Of a stretch of 32,654 nucleotides of DNA, positions 32,651-32,654 are shown piece by piece (position 1 is the stretch's first letter; the number at the start of each line of letters is the position of its first letter). A model generated the notes under the pieces. The model did not search any database and was not told the origin of the DNA. It saw only the letters and a program-made list of their open reading frames with translations. The stretch comes from Candidatus Acutalibacter stercorigallinarum. GTDB taxonomy: Bacteria; Bacillota; Clostridia; Oscillospirales; Acutalibacteraceae. The translations under genes were made by a program, and so were the position numbers. The DNA is taken from contig DXIW01000010.1 of NCBI GenBank assembly GCA_019112625.1, positions 1-32,654 of the forward strand, written 5' to 3'.

Positions 32651-32654
32651 AACT

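Overview
The window looks like chromosomal DNA of a high-GC, spore-forming anaerobic Clostridia, most likely a gut Oscillospiraceae relative (Flavonifractor/Oscillibacter-like). The clues are GC-rich codon use, AGGAGG-type ribosome sites, a CwlJ-GerQ spore pair, SLH-type S-layer proteins, a G5/3D cell-wall protein and a heterodimeric ABC exporter. Genus is not certain. No rRNA, tRNA, CRISPR, phage or transposase gene was seen.

Layout. 1-1107: the end of an unidentified gene, a possible 19-codon ORF, and an aldose 1-epimerase family gene. 1159-4844 (minus): a two-gene heterodimeric ABC exporter, translationally coupled, with a MarR-type operator-like palindrome upstream. 5153-6544: MATE efflux pump. 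7126-11002: G5/3D wall protein, a small membrane protein, an AEC transporter, ribulose-phosphate 3-epimerase and a MecA-like adaptor. 11345-14785: S-layer protein 1. 15091-18181: GlpA-like/FAD-oxidoreductase/DUF1667 operon. 18198-18545: about 3.5 tandem copies of a ~99-bp hairpin-rich repeat. 18616-20755: HAD hydrolase, thioredoxin, thioredoxin reductase. 20842-21734: CwlJ-like hydrolase and GerQ-like coat protein. 21735-23174: a 1.4-kb non-coding tract full of palindromic repeats and a helically phased GGG tract. 23242-26961: S-layer protein 2. 27104-28630 (minus): xylulokinase. 29077-32583 (minus): S-layer protein 3.

The standout is the S-layer locus. Three different large SLH proteins share an almost identical 157-bp cassette head (end of promoter, 5' UTR with hairpin, start codon and signal peptide) and an almost identical cassette tail (last codons, stop, 3' UTR). 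The third copy is inverted relative to the first two. The bodies differ, and copy 3 is a mosaic: its middle resembles copy 2 and its SLH anchor resembles copy 1. The shared head begins inside the -10 box, so recombination there would put a different body behind the promoter of copy 1. This suggests a recombining surface-coat locus, but no switching is shown by one sequence. Dispersed 66-bp direct repeats and related palindromes sit beside the cassettes.

Metabolically, xylulokinase, ribulose-phosphate epimerase and the aldose epimerase fit sugar and pentose use. The GlpA-like operon and thioredoxin system are redox functions. CwlJ-GerQ points to endospore germination.
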